64,000 bases of DNA from Streptomyces aureus (GTDB lineage Bacteria > Actinomycetota > Actinomycetes > Streptomycetales > Streptomycetaceae). Position numbers and translations under genes: made by a program. Positions 47,215 to 56,473 of this stretch are shown here, piece by piece (within the stretch, counting starts at the first letter, position 1; each line of letters begins with the position of its first letter). The notes beneath the pieces were generated by a model, which ran no database searches, was not told the origin of the DNA, and saw nothing but the letters and a program-made list of their open reading frames with translations. The stretch covers positions 496,001-560,000 of the forward strand of contig NZ_JNZD01000005.1 in NCBI RefSeq assembly GCF_000725495.1, written 5' to 3'.

Positions 47215-48381
47215 TCAGGCGTACAGCATGCCGACGGAGCGGTCCTCGAACAGTTCCGGCCAGTGGCGGCGGCCGTCGTCTCCGGGGAGCGCCGGGGTCC
47301 GGTCGCAGGAGGCGGGGTCGACGGTGGCCAGGGTCTGGGTCAGGGTCGCGGCCAGCTGTTCGTAGGAGTCGCTGAGGTGGTGGGCCGCGTCGACGGTCTT
47401 CTCGCGGTGCAGGAGCCACAGGGTGAACGCCAGCGTGGAGATGTCCGCGTTGAGCGGGCGCAGGGTGAGGTCCGGTTCGCTCCAGGCGAGGACGGCGCCC
47501 GTGGAGCCGTCCATCACCAGGCTGGTGTCCTCCAGGAGCGGGCCGAGGCGTATCAGGCGGTCGGCGGCGGGCGGGAGCAGCCCGGCGGAGAAGGCGTCGG
47601 GGTGCTCGTCCGCGTAGTACTCGGTGAGGGGCGGCAGGGGCATCTCGGTGTCGAGCTGGAAGAGGAAGCCGTCCTCGGGCAGTCCGGACTCGCGCAGGAA
47701 GCGGCGGGTCGGCTCGTGCGTCAGGGCGGGCGGGAAGTCGACGTCCTCGAAGCGCATGATCTCGCCCGCGCCGAACTCCTCGTCCAGCAGCCGCTTCGGC
47801 AGGCCGAGGACGAGCCCCTCACCGGGGCCGGCGATCCGGGCCAGCGGGCGGATGAGGGCGGCCATCCGCCAGTACGGGGGCACCTCCGCTCCGGCCGCGT
47901 CCTCGAAGACGGCGCTCAGCCGGTCGGAGACCTGCGCGACCGTCCTCGGGCCGAACGGACCGGGGCCGCCCCGGGACAGCGTCAGCTCCTCGGTGGCCGC
48001 GGCGAAGCTCAGCAGGGCGTCCAGGGAGGGCGCGAGGGGCGCGAGGTCCAGGTGGACGGGGTCGCGCCGGACGTACGCCGAGGAGACCTCGCCCGTCGTG
48101 CCGTCCAGCAGGATCGACTCCAGGTCGCGGTCGAGGCTGCGCAGCGCCCCGACGACGAGCCGGTCGCGCAGTTCCCCGGCGAGCTTGTCGGCGTCGCCCG
48201 CCAGGTCCGCGACGGTGCGCAGGCCGTGCTCCCGCAGGGTGTCGAAGGCGAGCAGCGCGCCGTCGCAGGGCAGTCCGGGGCCGGTGAGCCGGTCCCGGGT
48301 CCCGGCGTGGGTGACGAACGGATCCAGCTCGTCGGCGGTCAGTGTGATCGCGCCGCCGACATCGGTGTCAGTCGTGCTCAT
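47215..48381 (-). CDS. SUKH-4-like protein with internal duplication
   Basis: 388 residues. The C-terminal part has the SUKH-4 pattern: LPEDGFLFQLDTEMPLPPL, LGPLLEDTSLVMDGSTGAVL and LRPLNADISTLAFTLWLL. A partial earlier copy is visible (ILLDGTTGEVSSAYVRRD, LAPLAPSLDALLSFAAATEE). SUKH proteins are often immunity proteins for polymorphic toxins, but this one has no toxin gene next to it; it may be an orphan immunity or housekeeping variant. ATG 48381 with GGGGGAG 3 nt upstream. Sits between tRNA-Cys and the molybdenum hydroxylase operon. Confidence 0.68.
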   Translation of the reverse strand: MSTTDTDVGGAITLTADELDPFVTHAGTRDRLTGPGLPCDGALLAFDTLREHGLRTVADLAGDADKLAGELRDRLVVGALRSLDRDLESILLDGTTGEVSSAYVRRDPVHLDLAPLAPSLDALLSFAAATEELTLSRGGPGPFGPRTVAQVSDRLSAVFEDAAGAEVPPYWRMAALIRPLARIAGPGEGLVLGLPKRLLDEEFGAGEIMRFEDVDFPPALTHEPTRRFLRESGLPEDGFLFQLDTEMPLPPLTEYYADEHPDAFSAGLLPPAADRLIRLGPLLEDTSLVMDGSTGAVLAWSEPDLTLRPLNADISTLAFTLWLLHREKTVDAAHHLSDSYEQLAATLTQTLATVDPASCDRTPALPGDDGRRHWPELFEDRSVGMLYA

Positions 48382-48598
48382 GAGCTCCCCCGCGCATGTG
48401 AACGCCCTGTGCTTCCCCCGAGGGCAACGGCCGGTGGTTCCACGGCGGTTCCCCATCGAGCCAGAACGATACGCCGCCCCACTGACAACGCCAGGGGGCG
48501 CGCGAACAAGCCATCGACGGAACGGAAGGCGCCGGGAACGGGGCCGGGCTCCGGGTCCCGCGAGGCCGCCGCGGGACGCCGCCGAACGCCGCTGAGCG

Positions 48599-48650
48599 TC
48601 AGGTGAGGTACACGCCGCCCGGCCTCAGGTGAAGTACACGCCGCCCAGGA
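48599..48650. repeat. 26-bp direct repeat over gene 3' end
   Basis: TCAGGTGARGTACACGCCGC occurs at 48599 and again at 48625; the second copy contains the stop and last codons of the small membrane protein gene, the first lies just downstream. Confidence 0.85.
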
Positions 48651-48825
48651 CGACGACCACGGCCGCCAGCACGAACAGCAGCACCCAGCCGAGCAGCTTG
48701 CCCATGCTCGGCGGGGGTTCATAGCGCGGCTGACCGTCCCCGGCCCCGGGGACGGCCGGAACGGAACCGTCCGGCGCGGTGCCGTCGGGAGCGTGGTCGC
48801 CGGGGGCCGGCTCCGGCGTGCTCAC
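48625..48825 (-). CDS. small membrane protein in the molybdenum hydroxylase operon
   Basis: 66 residues: Pro/Asp/Gly-rich N-terminus (APGDHAPDGTAPDGSVP), then one membrane helix near the C-terminus (MGKLLGWVLLFVLAAVVVVL). GTG 48825 overlaps the stop of the large subunit gene (GTGA), as do the other junctions in this operon, which is strong evidence that it is real. It could tether or regulate the enzyme at the membrane. Not recognised otherwise. Confidence 0.7.
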   Translation of the reverse strand: MSTPEPAPGDHAPDGTAPDGSVPAVPGAGDGQPRYEPPPSMGKLLGWVLLFVLAAVVVVLGGVYFT

Positions 48826-51128
48826 GAGGCCGTCACCACGGCCGCCTGCGGGCGGATCGGCAGCCGGTTGACCGGACGGCCGGTGGCCGCCCGTACCGCG
48901 GACGCGATGGCCGCGGGCGAGGTCACGACCGGCACCGCGCTGGCCGCCTTGGCGCCGAACGGGGCGACGACGTCCCGCTCCTCGACCAGCTTGACGATCC
49001 GGATGTCGGGCACGTCCAGCGCGGTCGGCAGGGCGTAGCCGGTGAGGTCGGGGTGCCGGACGACACCGCGGTTGGTCCGCAGGTTCTCCGTCAGCGCCGC
49101 GCCCACGCCCTGGGTGACGCCCGCCTCGATACGGGCCCTGAGCTGGGCCGGGTTGAGGATGCGGCCGACGTCCTGGGCGAGCGCGAGTTCCACGACCCGG
49201 ACCGAGCCGAGTTCGATGTCGACGTCCACCACCGCGCGCACGGCGCAGAACGCGAGGCCCACGAAGGCGTCGCCCTGGCCGTGCTCGTCGAGCGGTTCGG
49301 TCGGGTGCGGGCGGCACTGCGCGGTCGCCCACAGCTCCTTGCCGTCCATCGCCTCGGTGACCGTGGTCGACAGCACCCCGTCGTACGAGGTGATCTTGCC
49401 GTCGGTGATCTGGAGCAGCTCGGTGGACATCCCGAACTTGTGCGCCAGCGGCTGGAGAAGCTGGGTGCGGACCATCTTGGCCGCGCGCTCCACCGCTCCG
49501 CCGGACACCCAGGTGTGCCGGCCTCGGGAGCTCGGGCCGGCCGGGGGCTGGTCGGTGTCGACGGGGGCGACGTGCACCTCGTCGATGCCGAGGGTCTCCT
49601 GGACGATCTGCCGGGCCAGCGTGGTGAAGCCCTGGCCGGTCTCCACGGCCGCGCAGAGCACGGTGGCGACGCCGTCGTGGACCTTCACGGTGGCCGTCGA
49701 GACCTCGTCGGCGCCCTCGGCGCCGAGCATGTGGACCATGCCGAGGCCGTAGCCGACGCCGCGGCGCACGGCGCCGGGCTCGCCCGCGCCCTCGGGGCCG
49801 CCGGGCAGCAGCCACTCGTCCTCGGGGGTGTCCTTGGGCAGGGCGGGCAGCGGGAAGTCGCGCACGGCCTGGAGCAGTTCGGCGACGGGTGCCGGGCAGG
49901 TGACCGTCTGGCCGGTCGGCAGGACGTCGCCGGTGGCCAGGACGTTGCGCAGCCGCAGCTCGGCCGGGTCGACGCCGAGCTTCTTGGCCAGCTTGTCCAT
50001 CTGGGCCTCGTAGGCGGCGCAGACCTGGAGGGCGCCCTCGCCGCGCACGTGCCCGGAGGGCGGGTTGTTGGTGCGCACGGCCCAGCCCTCGATGAAGGCG
50101 TTCGGGACGACGTAGGGCCCGCAGGCGAAGGAGACCGCGGCGGCCAGCGACTCGCCGGAGGTGTCGGCGTAGGCGCCCGCGTCGAGCAGGATCTGCGCCT
50201 CGACCTTGACCAGGTTGCCCTCCGCGTCGGCGTGGTGCCGGTAGCGGAGCAGGGTCGGGTGGCGGTGGGCGTGGCCGAGGAAGGACTCCTCGCGCGTGGC
50301 GGTGAGTTTCACCGGGCAGCCGGTCGCGAGGGCGAGCAGGCCGAGCGCGAGCTGGAAGCCCTGGTCCTCGCGGTCGGCGGTGGCCCCGGGGACGCCGGTG
50401 ACGACGACCTTCACGCGCGCGGGTTCGAGGCCGTAGCAGGCGGCGGCCGCGTCGCGGTCGCTGTGCGGGTCGGTGGAGGCGATGTAGAGCTCGACGCCGC
50501 CGTCCGGGCGGGGCACGGCGAGTCCGGCCTCGGCGCCGATGGGGGCGGGGTCCTGGCGGCCGATGCGGTACAGGCCCTCGACGACGACCTCGCCGGCCGC
50601 GTCCGGATCACCGTGGCGCAGCGGGATGTGCCGGATCAGGTTGCCGTCGGGGTGCAGCGGTTCGGCCTCGAAGGCGTGCTCGGGGTCGGTGACCGGTTCG
50701 AGTACCTCGTACTCGACGATGACGGCCGCGGCGGCCATCCGCGCGGTGTCGGGGTGGTCGGCGGCGACGGCCGCGATGGGCTCGCCGTGGTGGCGCACGA
50801 CGTCGGAGGCGAACACGGGGCGGTCGGCGCGGCCGCGGCCGTGCATCGGAGTGCCGGGCACGTCCTCGTGGGTGATGACGGCGCGGACGCCGGGCATCTC
50901 GCGCGCGTGGCTGGTGTCGATGGACACGATGCGGGCGTGCGCGTGGGGCGAGCGGAGCACGGCGGCCCACAGCAGGCCCTCGGCCCACAGGTCGGCGGCG
51001 TAGGGGAAGGTGCCCTCGGTCTTGGCGCGGTCCTCGGCCGCGGGCAGCGAGACGCCGAGCCCGTGCGGCAGGGGCTCGGGGCCCGTCTCGGGCGCCGCCG
51101 GTGTCGCGGTAGCGGCTTGGTTGGTCAC
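48822..51128 (-). CDS. xanthine dehydrogenase-family molybdopterin-binding subunit
   Basis: 768 residues. Aldehyde oxidase/xanthine dehydrogenase a/b hammerhead domain at the N-terminus (EGTFPYAADLWAEGLLWAAV) and molybdopterin-binding domains: DREDQGFQLALGLLALATG, GHVRGEGALQVCAAYEAQMD and a C-terminal QGVGAALTENLRTNRG. Oxidises a purine or aldehyde with electrons passed to the FeS and FAD subunits. The usual GFG/RGxG substrate signatures are modified, so substrate remains open. GTG 51128 with GGAGG 6 nt upstream; overlaps both neighbours by 4 nt. Confidence 0.93.
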   Translation of the reverse strand: MTNQAATATPAAPETGPEPLPHGLGVSLPAAEDRAKTEGTFPYAADLWAEGLLWAAVLRSPHAHARIVSIDTSHAREMPGVRAVITHEDVPGTPMHGRGRADRPVFASDVVRHHGEPIAAVAADHPDTARMAAAAVIVEYEVLEPVTDPEHAFEAEPLHPDGNLIRHIPLRHGDPDAAGEVVVEGLYRIGRQDPAPIGAEAGLAVPRPDGGVELYIASTDPHSDRDAAAACYGLEPARVKVVVTGVPGATADREDQGFQLALGLLALATGCPVKLTATREESFLGHAHRHPTLLRYRHHADAEGNLVKVEAQILLDAGAYADTSGESLAAAVSFACGPYVVPNAFIEGWAVRTNNPPSGHVRGEGALQVCAAYEAQMDKLAKKLGVDPAELRLRNVLATGDVLPTGQTVTCPAPVAELLQAVRDFPLPALPKDTPEDEWLLPGGPEGAGEPGAVRRGVGYGLGMVHMLGAEGADEVSTATVKVHDGVATVLCAAVETGQGFTTLARQIVQETLGIDEVHVAPVDTDQPPAGPSSRGRHTWVSGGAVERAAKMVRTQLLQPLAHKFGMSTELLQITDGKITSYDGVLSTTVTEAMDGKELWATAQCRPHPTEPLDEHGQGDAFVGLAFCAVRAVVDVDIELGSVRVVELALAQDVGRILNPAQLRARIEAGVTQGVGAALTENLRTNRGVVRHPDLTGYALPTALDVPDIRIVKLVEERDVVAPFGAKAASAVPVVTSPAAIASAVRAATGRPVNRLPIRPQAAVVTAS

Positions 51129-52555
51129 GCCTGGCCTCCGTCCTGGCCGTACGGCTGGTCGTGCTGTGTTCCGTAGGCGGCGCCGTCCTCGTACGCGGAC
51201 GGGTGGACGCCGCCGGCGCCGGGTCCGGCCTGGTGCGGGATGCGGGCCTCTTCCGCCTCGGCCGTCTCGGCCGCGGCGTGCGCCTCGCGTTCGGCGACGA
51301 CCTCGCGCACGGCGTCCAGGACGCCGCGGTAGCCCGAGCAGCGGCACAGGTTGCCGCACAGGGCCTGGCGGGTCTCCAGCTCGGTGGGCGCGGGGTTGCC
51401 CTCCAGCAGGTCGTGCAGGGTCATGGCCATGCCGGGTACGCAGAAGCCGCACTGCACGGCGCCGCACCGGGCGAGCGCGCGCTGGACGTCGGAGGGCTGC
51501 CCGTCGGCGGCCAGGCCCTCGACGGTGCGCACCTCGCTGCCGGCGGCGGTGACGCCCGGCACCAGGCAGGACGCCACGAGCCGGCCGTCCACCTGGACGT
51601 TGCAGGCGCCGCACTCGCCCTGCGAGCAGCCGTCCTTGGCGCCCGCGAGGCCGAGCCGCTCGCGCAGCACGTAGAGCAGCGACTCCCCGACCCAGGCGTC
51701 GGTGACGGGCCGGTCGGCGCCGTTGACGCGCAGGACGTAGGAGGCGAGGGGGTGGTCGTCGGGTCCGGCCGGGCCCAGGAGGTCCGCCTCCGGTGCCGTC
51801 TCGTCCGTCCCGTCGGCCTCGTGCGCCGGATCCGGCTCGGACACCTCGGGTGTCCCCGCGGTCACGGGATCGGGGTCGGCGGCGGTCTCAGGGGCCTCGT
51901 GGGCGGCCTGTACGGCCTCCTGGGCGGCCCCCGCGGCCGGTCCGGCTCCCGGATGCCCCCCGGGAGCCTCGGGGGCCTCGGCGACCGCCTCGTGGGCGTC
52001 GGCGGTCCAGGGCTGCCCGATCTCGCCGGCCCAGGGCGCGGACGCCCCGCCCGGCAGGGTGGCGGGCGGCGTGCCGCCCCACTGCTCGACGAGCGCCGAG
52101 GTGGTGAACTCGCCCGACTCGTCCGGGAGGTCGCCCCCGGCCACGGGAATCGACCACTGCCCGGTCACGTCGTGCCCGGGGCCCTGCCCCTGGCCGTCGT
52201 CGAACTGCCACTGCCCGGTGGACCCGGGGTGGTAGGCGAACCGGTCGTCGTGGGCGCCGGCTCCCGGCTGCGCGGCGGCGGGATCCGGCCACTGCCCGGT
52301 GCCGTCCTGGCCGGCCCAGGGGCCGCCGGCGGCGGGGTCCGCCGCCTCGGTCGGGGCCGGGGTGACGCTGATCTGCGGGGGCACGTAACCGTGTCCGGGC
52401 GCGGCGAGGGGCTCGCGGGCGGCGAGGAGGGCCTCGATGCCGCCCTCGGGCAGCTTCACGAAGGCGGTCGCCCCGTCGTCGTAGTCGCCCTGCGGCAGCG
52501 GGTCCCAGCGGCCCCCGCTGTGCGCGGCGCCCTCTTCGTGCTGGTCGTCGGTCAC
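51125..52555 (-). CDS. [2Fe-2S] subunit with long disordered N-terminus
   Basis: 476 residues, about three times the normal length. The C-terminal 190 residues are the standard two-cluster subunit: GCSQGECGACNVQVDGRLVA with C..C..C and ARCGAVQCGFCVPGM plus LCGNLCRCSGYRGVLDAV. The N-terminal 270 residues are Asp/Glu/Gly/Pro-rich and carry repeated GTGQW, STGQW and VTGQW motifs, an extension that the better known relatives lack. GTG 52555 overlaps the FAD gene stop. Middle gene of the operon. Confidence 0.92.
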   Translation of the reverse strand: MTDDQHEEGAAHSGGRWDPLPQGDYDDGATAFVKLPEGGIEALLAAREPLAAPGHGYVPPQISVTPAPTEAADPAAGGPWAGQDGTGQWPDPAAAQPGAGAHDDRFAYHPGSTGQWQFDDGQGQGPGHDVTGQWSIPVAGGDLPDESGEFTTSALVEQWGGTPPATLPGGASAPWAGEIGQPWTADAHEAVAEAPEAPGGHPGAGPAAGAAQEAVQAAHEAPETAADPDPVTAGTPEVSEPDPAHEADGTDETAPEADLLGPAGPDDHPLASYVLRVNGADRPVTDAWVGESLLYVLRERLGLAGAKDGCSQGECGACNVQVDGRLVASCLVPGVTAAGSEVRTVEGLAADGQPSDVQRALARCGAVQCGFCVPGMAMTLHDLLEGNPAPTELETRQALCGNLCRCSGYRGVLDAVREVVAEREAHAAAETAEAEEARIPHQAGPGAGGVHPSAYEDGAAYGTQHDQPYGQDGGQA

Positions 52556-53445
52556 GACAGTGCCCTTCCAAGTGCGCGTCGGGCCAGCGCGGCGACGGTG
52601 CGCCGCAGATGCAGTACGGCGGGCGGCAGCGGCGCCAGGGTTCCGTCCTCGGCCGGGACGGGATCCGGGATGCAGGCCGCGGCCACGTACTCGCCGAAGG
52701 CGGTGAGGGCCTCGGGGACGATCGCGCGGTTGTTGTCCCAGTCGATCAGCTGGGCCACCCAGGCCTCGGCGTCCAGCGGCCGCAGCGGCATGGGCGCTAT
52801 GGCGCCGACGGCGCAGCGCACACCGCGGCGGGCCGGGTCGAGGACGACCGCCACGGAGGCGATGGCGCGGCCGGGGCCGGTGCGGCCGGTGGCCTTGAGG
52901 AAGACCTGCGGGGCGTGCAGCAGCGGCACGCGCACGTAGCCGATGAGCTCTCCGCCGCGGAGCATGTCCACGCCGGCGAGCAGGTGCGACACGGGGATCT
53001 CGCGGCGGGCTCCGCCCGGCCCCGCGATGATCAGGGTGGCTTCGAGGGCGGCCAGGACGGGCAGCGCGTCCCCGGTGGGGGCGGCCGAGGCGATGTTGCC
53101 GCCGAGGGTTCCGGCGTTGCGGATCTGGGGCGGTCCGGCCGCGCGCGCGGCGGCGGCGAGCGCGGGGATGAGGGCGGCGAAGTCGGGGCGGCCCATGCGG
53201 GCGTGCGTGAGGCCCGCGCCGAGCAGCGCGTGGCCGTCCTGGTACTGCCATCCGCGGATCTCGGTGATCCGGCCGAGGCCGACGAGCGCGGACGGCCTGA
53301 GCTGCCCGGAGTTCACCGCGGCCATCAGGTCCGTGCCGCCCGCGACCGGAACGGCCGTGGGCATGGCGGACAGTGCCGCGACCGCCTCGTCCAGCGAGAC
53401 GGGCAGCGTCACGGCCTGCGCCGTCTGCGGTGCGTGCGTGGTCAA
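52552..53445 (-). CDS. FAD-binding subunit of molybdenum hydroxylase
   Basis: 297 residues. FAD domain of the CoxM/XdhB type: VAGGTDLMAAVNSGQL, IRNAGTLGGNIASAAPTGDA and LKATGRTGPGRAIASVAVVL. It starts most plausibly at TTG 53445 (LTTHAPQTAQ after AAGGGGC); the frame to 53694 is not needed. First gene of the four-gene operon FAD - FeS - Mo - membrane protein, all joined by 4-nt GTGA overlaps. Confidence 0.9.
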   Translation of the reverse strand: MTTHAPQTAQAVTLPVSLDEAVAALSAMPTAVPVAGGTDLMAAVNSGQLRPSALVGLGRITEIRGWQYQDGHALLGAGLTHARMGRPDFAALIPALAAAARAAGPPQIRNAGTLGGNIASAAPTGDALPVLAALEATLIIAGPGGARREIPVSHLLAGVDMLRGGELIGYVRVPLLHAPQVFLKATGRTGPGRAIASVAVVLDPARRGVRCAVGAIAPMPLRPLDAEAWVAQLIDWDNNRAIVPEALTAFGEYVAAACIPDPVPAEDGTLAPLPPAVLHLRRTVAALARRALGRALS

Positions 53446-53725
53446 ACCGGTTGCCCCTTCCCGCTGCCCCACCTGGTCCCACCTGTGCTGCCGTACGGTA
53501 CGTGCTGACAGGGCGGACGTGGCAACTCTGGCACATCTTCCCGGGCCCCCGACGCAGGGGTCCGCTAGGAGGCATTCGCCCGCCTCACCAGGGAGATGGC
53601 CGGTTTTCGCACGGCATCGCCGCTGGAAACCCATTGTCACTCTTCGGTGACCCTTGGGGGCCTTTTTCCTTGTGGTGCAACGGCTCCGGGGCACCGGCCC
53701 CGGAGCCGGTCGACCGTGAGCGGTC

Positions 53726-55384
53726 TCACACGTTCGGGGGCGCTCCCTCGATCGGGCGTCCGAGGACCCCCGGCCGCCGCTGCCAGGGCCTCGGACCGGC
53801 GGGTTCGCGGTAGGCCACGCCGAGGGCGTCGAGCCTCCCGTAGTGGGCGTCCATCCGCCGCTCGAAGCCCGCGAAGTCCCGTTCCGCGGAGGCCGGCAGC
53901 CGGCTCCAGGCGACCTCGGCGAAGGCGGCGAGCCTCGGGAACGCCTGGTAGTCCACGCGCGCGGGGTCCTCCATCACCTCGGTCCACACGTTGGCCTGGG
54001 TGCCCAGCACATGGCGCGCCTCCGCCTCGGTGAGCTGCGGCGGAACCGGTTCGAAGCGGTAGACGTCCTCCAGGGTGCGCACATAGGCGATCGGCACCGG
54101 TTCGTCCTCGCCCGGGGCCTGGCGGTAGTCCAGGTACACGTGCTGCTCGGGGCACATGACGACGTCGTGGCCCGCGCGCGCGGCCGTCACGCCGCCCTGG
54201 TAGCCGCGCCAGGAGGACACCGCGGCGCCGGGCGCGAGACCGCCCTCCAGGATCTCGTCCCAGCCGATCAGCCGGCGTCCGCGCGCGGTCAGCCAGGTGT
54301 CGAAGTGCCGGATGAACCAGGACTGGAGCGCGTCCTCGTCGGCGATTCCGAGTTCCCTGATGCGTGCCTGGGCCGTCGCCGACTCCCGCCACTGGTCCTT
54401 GGCGCACTCGTCGCCGCCGATGTGGAAGAAGCCGGAGAACTCCGGGAAGCGGTCCGGGTCCGCCGGGAACAGGTCGAGGAGTTCCTCGAAGACCGCTTCG
54501 TAGAAGCGCAGGGTGGCCTCGGTGGGGGCGAGGACGTTTTTGGAGACGCCCCAGTTGTCCCAGACGGTCAGTGAGGCCGTGTCGACAACGTCGGTGTTGC
54601 CGAGTTCCGGATACGCGGCGATGGCCGCCTGCGAGTGGCCGGGGATGTCGATTTCGGGGACGACGGCGATATGCCGCTCGGCCGCGTAGGCGACGATCTC
54701 GCGGATGTCGTCCTGGGTGTAGAAGCCCCCGTGCGGCTTCTCCTCCCACAACGGTGAGGCCCGGTGGCCGAATTTGGTGCGCGCCCGCCAGGAACCGATC
54801 TCCGTCAGCCTCGGGTAGCGCTTGATCTGAACACGCCATCCCTGATCGTCGGTGAGATGGAAGTGGAAGACGTTGAGTTTGTGCGCGGCCAGCAGATCGA
54901 GGTAGCGCAGGACGCCTTCCTTGGGCATGAAGTGCCGGGAGACGTCGAGCATCAGACCGCGCCAGCGGAATCGGGGCGCGTCCTCGATGACGCCGTGCTC
55001 GATTTCGTGCACCGCTCCCGGACGGACCGGGGCCCGGCGGAATGCGTCGGGGCCGAGCAGTTGACGCAGCGTCTGGGCGCCCCAGAAGACGCCCGCCGCG
55101 TCACCGCCGCGGATCTCGACGCCGGTGTCCCCCGCGACGAGCCGGTACGCCTCCGGTCCCAAGGTGTCGTCGAGGAGCAGGCGTACGGCCTGCGGGGCGT
55201 CCTCGGGCCCAGGTCGCAGCGGCAGTCCGAGCGCGGCGCCGAGGACCGCGGAGAGCCAGCGCGCGGTGCCCTCCGTGCCCGGCGCGGCCCACAGGACGGT
55301 GTCCGCGTCCAGGGTGAACCGCCCGTCGGGGGCGCCTTCCACGACGAGGGGAGCGGGAATCAGACCCGTGTCCATCATGTCCAT
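53726..55384 (-). CDS. GH20 beta-N-acetylhexosaminidase
   Basis: 552 residues. Hydrolyses terminal GlcNAc, here probably from chitobiose or muropeptide fragments. Catalytic pair D325-E326 in FHIGGDECAKDQW, DVSRHFMPKEG, and LNVFHFHLTDDQGWRVQI. No signal peptide, so cytoplasmic, which fits intracellular chitobiose breakdown. ATG 55384 is the outermost; ATG 55378 has AAGGA 9 nt upstream and is equally likely. A DasR-like promoter lies about 1.1 kb upstream with degenerate sequence between; regulation by DasR is inferred. Confidence 0.92.
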   Translation of the reverse strand: MDMMDTGLIPAPLVVEGAPDGRFTLDADTVLWAAPGTEGTARWLSAVLGAALGLPLRPGPEDAPQAVRLLLDDTLGPEAYRLVAGDTGVEIRGGDAAGVFWGAQTLRQLLGPDAFRRAPVRPGAVHEIEHGVIEDAPRFRWRGLMLDVSRHFMPKEGVLRYLDLLAAHKLNVFHFHLTDDQGWRVQIKRYPRLTEIGSWRARTKFGHRASPLWEEKPHGGFYTQDDIREIVAYAAERHIAVVPEIDIPGHSQAAIAAYPELGNTDVVDTASLTVWDNWGVSKNVLAPTEATLRFYEAVFEELLDLFPADPDRFPEFSGFFHIGGDECAKDQWRESATAQARIRELGIADEDALQSWFIRHFDTWLTARGRRLIGWDEILEGGLAPGAAVSSWRGYQGGVTAARAGHDVVMCPEQHVYLDYRQAPGEDEPVPIAYVRTLEDVYRFEPVPPQLTEAEARHVLGTQANVWTEVMEDPARVDYQAFPRLAAFAEVAWSRLPASAERDFAGFERRMDAHYGRLDALGVAYREPAGPRPWQRRPGVLGRPIEGAPPNV

Positions 55385-55870
55385 CCGTCCTTCAGTCCTT
55401 TGTGCCGCCGGGGCTGGAGTCGAGTCGCTTGGGGGTTCGTCCGATGAATCCGATGAAGAAGACCGGCACCTGAATCGCCGTCACCGCACAGAGGAGCGCC
55501 GTACCGTCCGGTCGGACTCCCGGGCGGGCGGGGAGTTCCGCGCGAGGAGCGGGCGCGGGCGCCGGCGAGAAGGGGCCCGGGAAGGAGAAGCCCTTCCCTG
55601 AGGGCGGGCGCCGGAAAACGTCCCGGCGGCCGTGATCCGGGGGAAGGCGGGGCGGAAAGCGGTCCGCCGGGGAAAACGCGCGGGGCTCTCCCGGAAGCCT
55701 TCCGGGACGCCTTGCGCGGGTGCGCGGGGAGCCTGTGGAAACCGCGGGGCATCACGGCGGCCGAGGGCCGCGAGAAGGACCGTGGGCGGCCCGCCCGGCG
55801 AACGGTCCGGGTTCGGCCCGGGGAAGTCCCGGGCGCCTTCCCGGGACCCTTCCGACGCACCTTCGCGCGC

Positions 55871-55910
55871 GAAGTTCCGGGCGAAGTACCGGGTGAAGTC
55901 CCGGTCGAAG
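55871..55910. repeat. 12-bp tandem repeat (about three units)
   Basis: GAAGTTCCGGGC, GAAGTACCGGGT and GAAGTCCCGGTC follow each other exactly, then a partial fourth unit, inside the degenerate region. Confidence 0.75.
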
Positions 55911-56189
55911 ACGCGGCGGGGTCCGACGGGGCTTCGAAGGGCTCCGTCCGGGCTGCCGGGAACATGATCGGGACGGCGGCCGGGATTCGGAAGCGGAATC
56001 GTTCCGGCGCCGCCGCCGGGAGAATTCCGTTGCTCGCGGGGACGATCTCGGCCGGGCCTGCCCGCCGTATGCGCCCGGGGAACGGGCGGGCGAATTCCCG
56101 CCGCCCGAAGCTGCGCGGAAATGGCCCGCGCGAAGTCCGCGGGAAGCCGGCGGCTCGCACGGAGGGAGTGCGCCGCGCCGTCCCCGACC

Positions 56190-56288
56190 GTGGGGCGGGG
56201 TTGCGCCGGGCAGCCCCCGGCCGTGCGGCGGGGTTGCCCCGGGCCGTCCCCTGCCGTGCGGCGGGGTTGCCCCACGCCCTCTCCGACC
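56190..56288. repeat. 33-bp tandem repeat, three units
   Basis: Units start at 56190, 56223 and 56256 and begin CCGTGCGGCGGGGTTGCCCC or close variants. Period divisible by three, but no protein family fits the reading in any frame. Confidence 0.85.
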
Positions 56289-56473
56289 GGCCGGCCGGCG
56301 CGGGCGTCGCCGCGGGCGGGCCGGCATCCGGGCGCCGAGACCCGGCCGCCACCGCCACCGGGGCGGTCACCGGGCGGGTCCGGGCGAGCCGGGGCGGGGG
56401 CTGGGGTTCATCGGGCCTCCAGGCAGGCGTTGCGGTGTGCGCAATGGCGATTTCGCAGCGCACAACACCCTGG

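Larger units (their letters stand above)
55392..56411 (-). pseudogene. remnant of a lost dre-controlled operon (probable)
   Basis: At 56411 an ATG with GGAGG 4 nt upstream follows the promoter, but the frame stops after 14 codons (TGA at 56367-56369). At the other end, 55392-55500, a frame ends with ALLCAVTAIQVPVFFIGFIG and a short polar tail before TGA, reading like the C-terminus of a membrane permease but with no start site. Between them is GC-rich sequence with minisatellites and no credible protein. In related genomes I recall a sugar ABC transporter here; not verified. Confidence 0.45.

Noticed and set aside
55375..56463. A 362-codon minus-strand gene in the degenerate region
   Set aside because: Composition is Pro/Ala/Arg/Gly with short repeats, there is no ribosome site, and no domain can be recognised.
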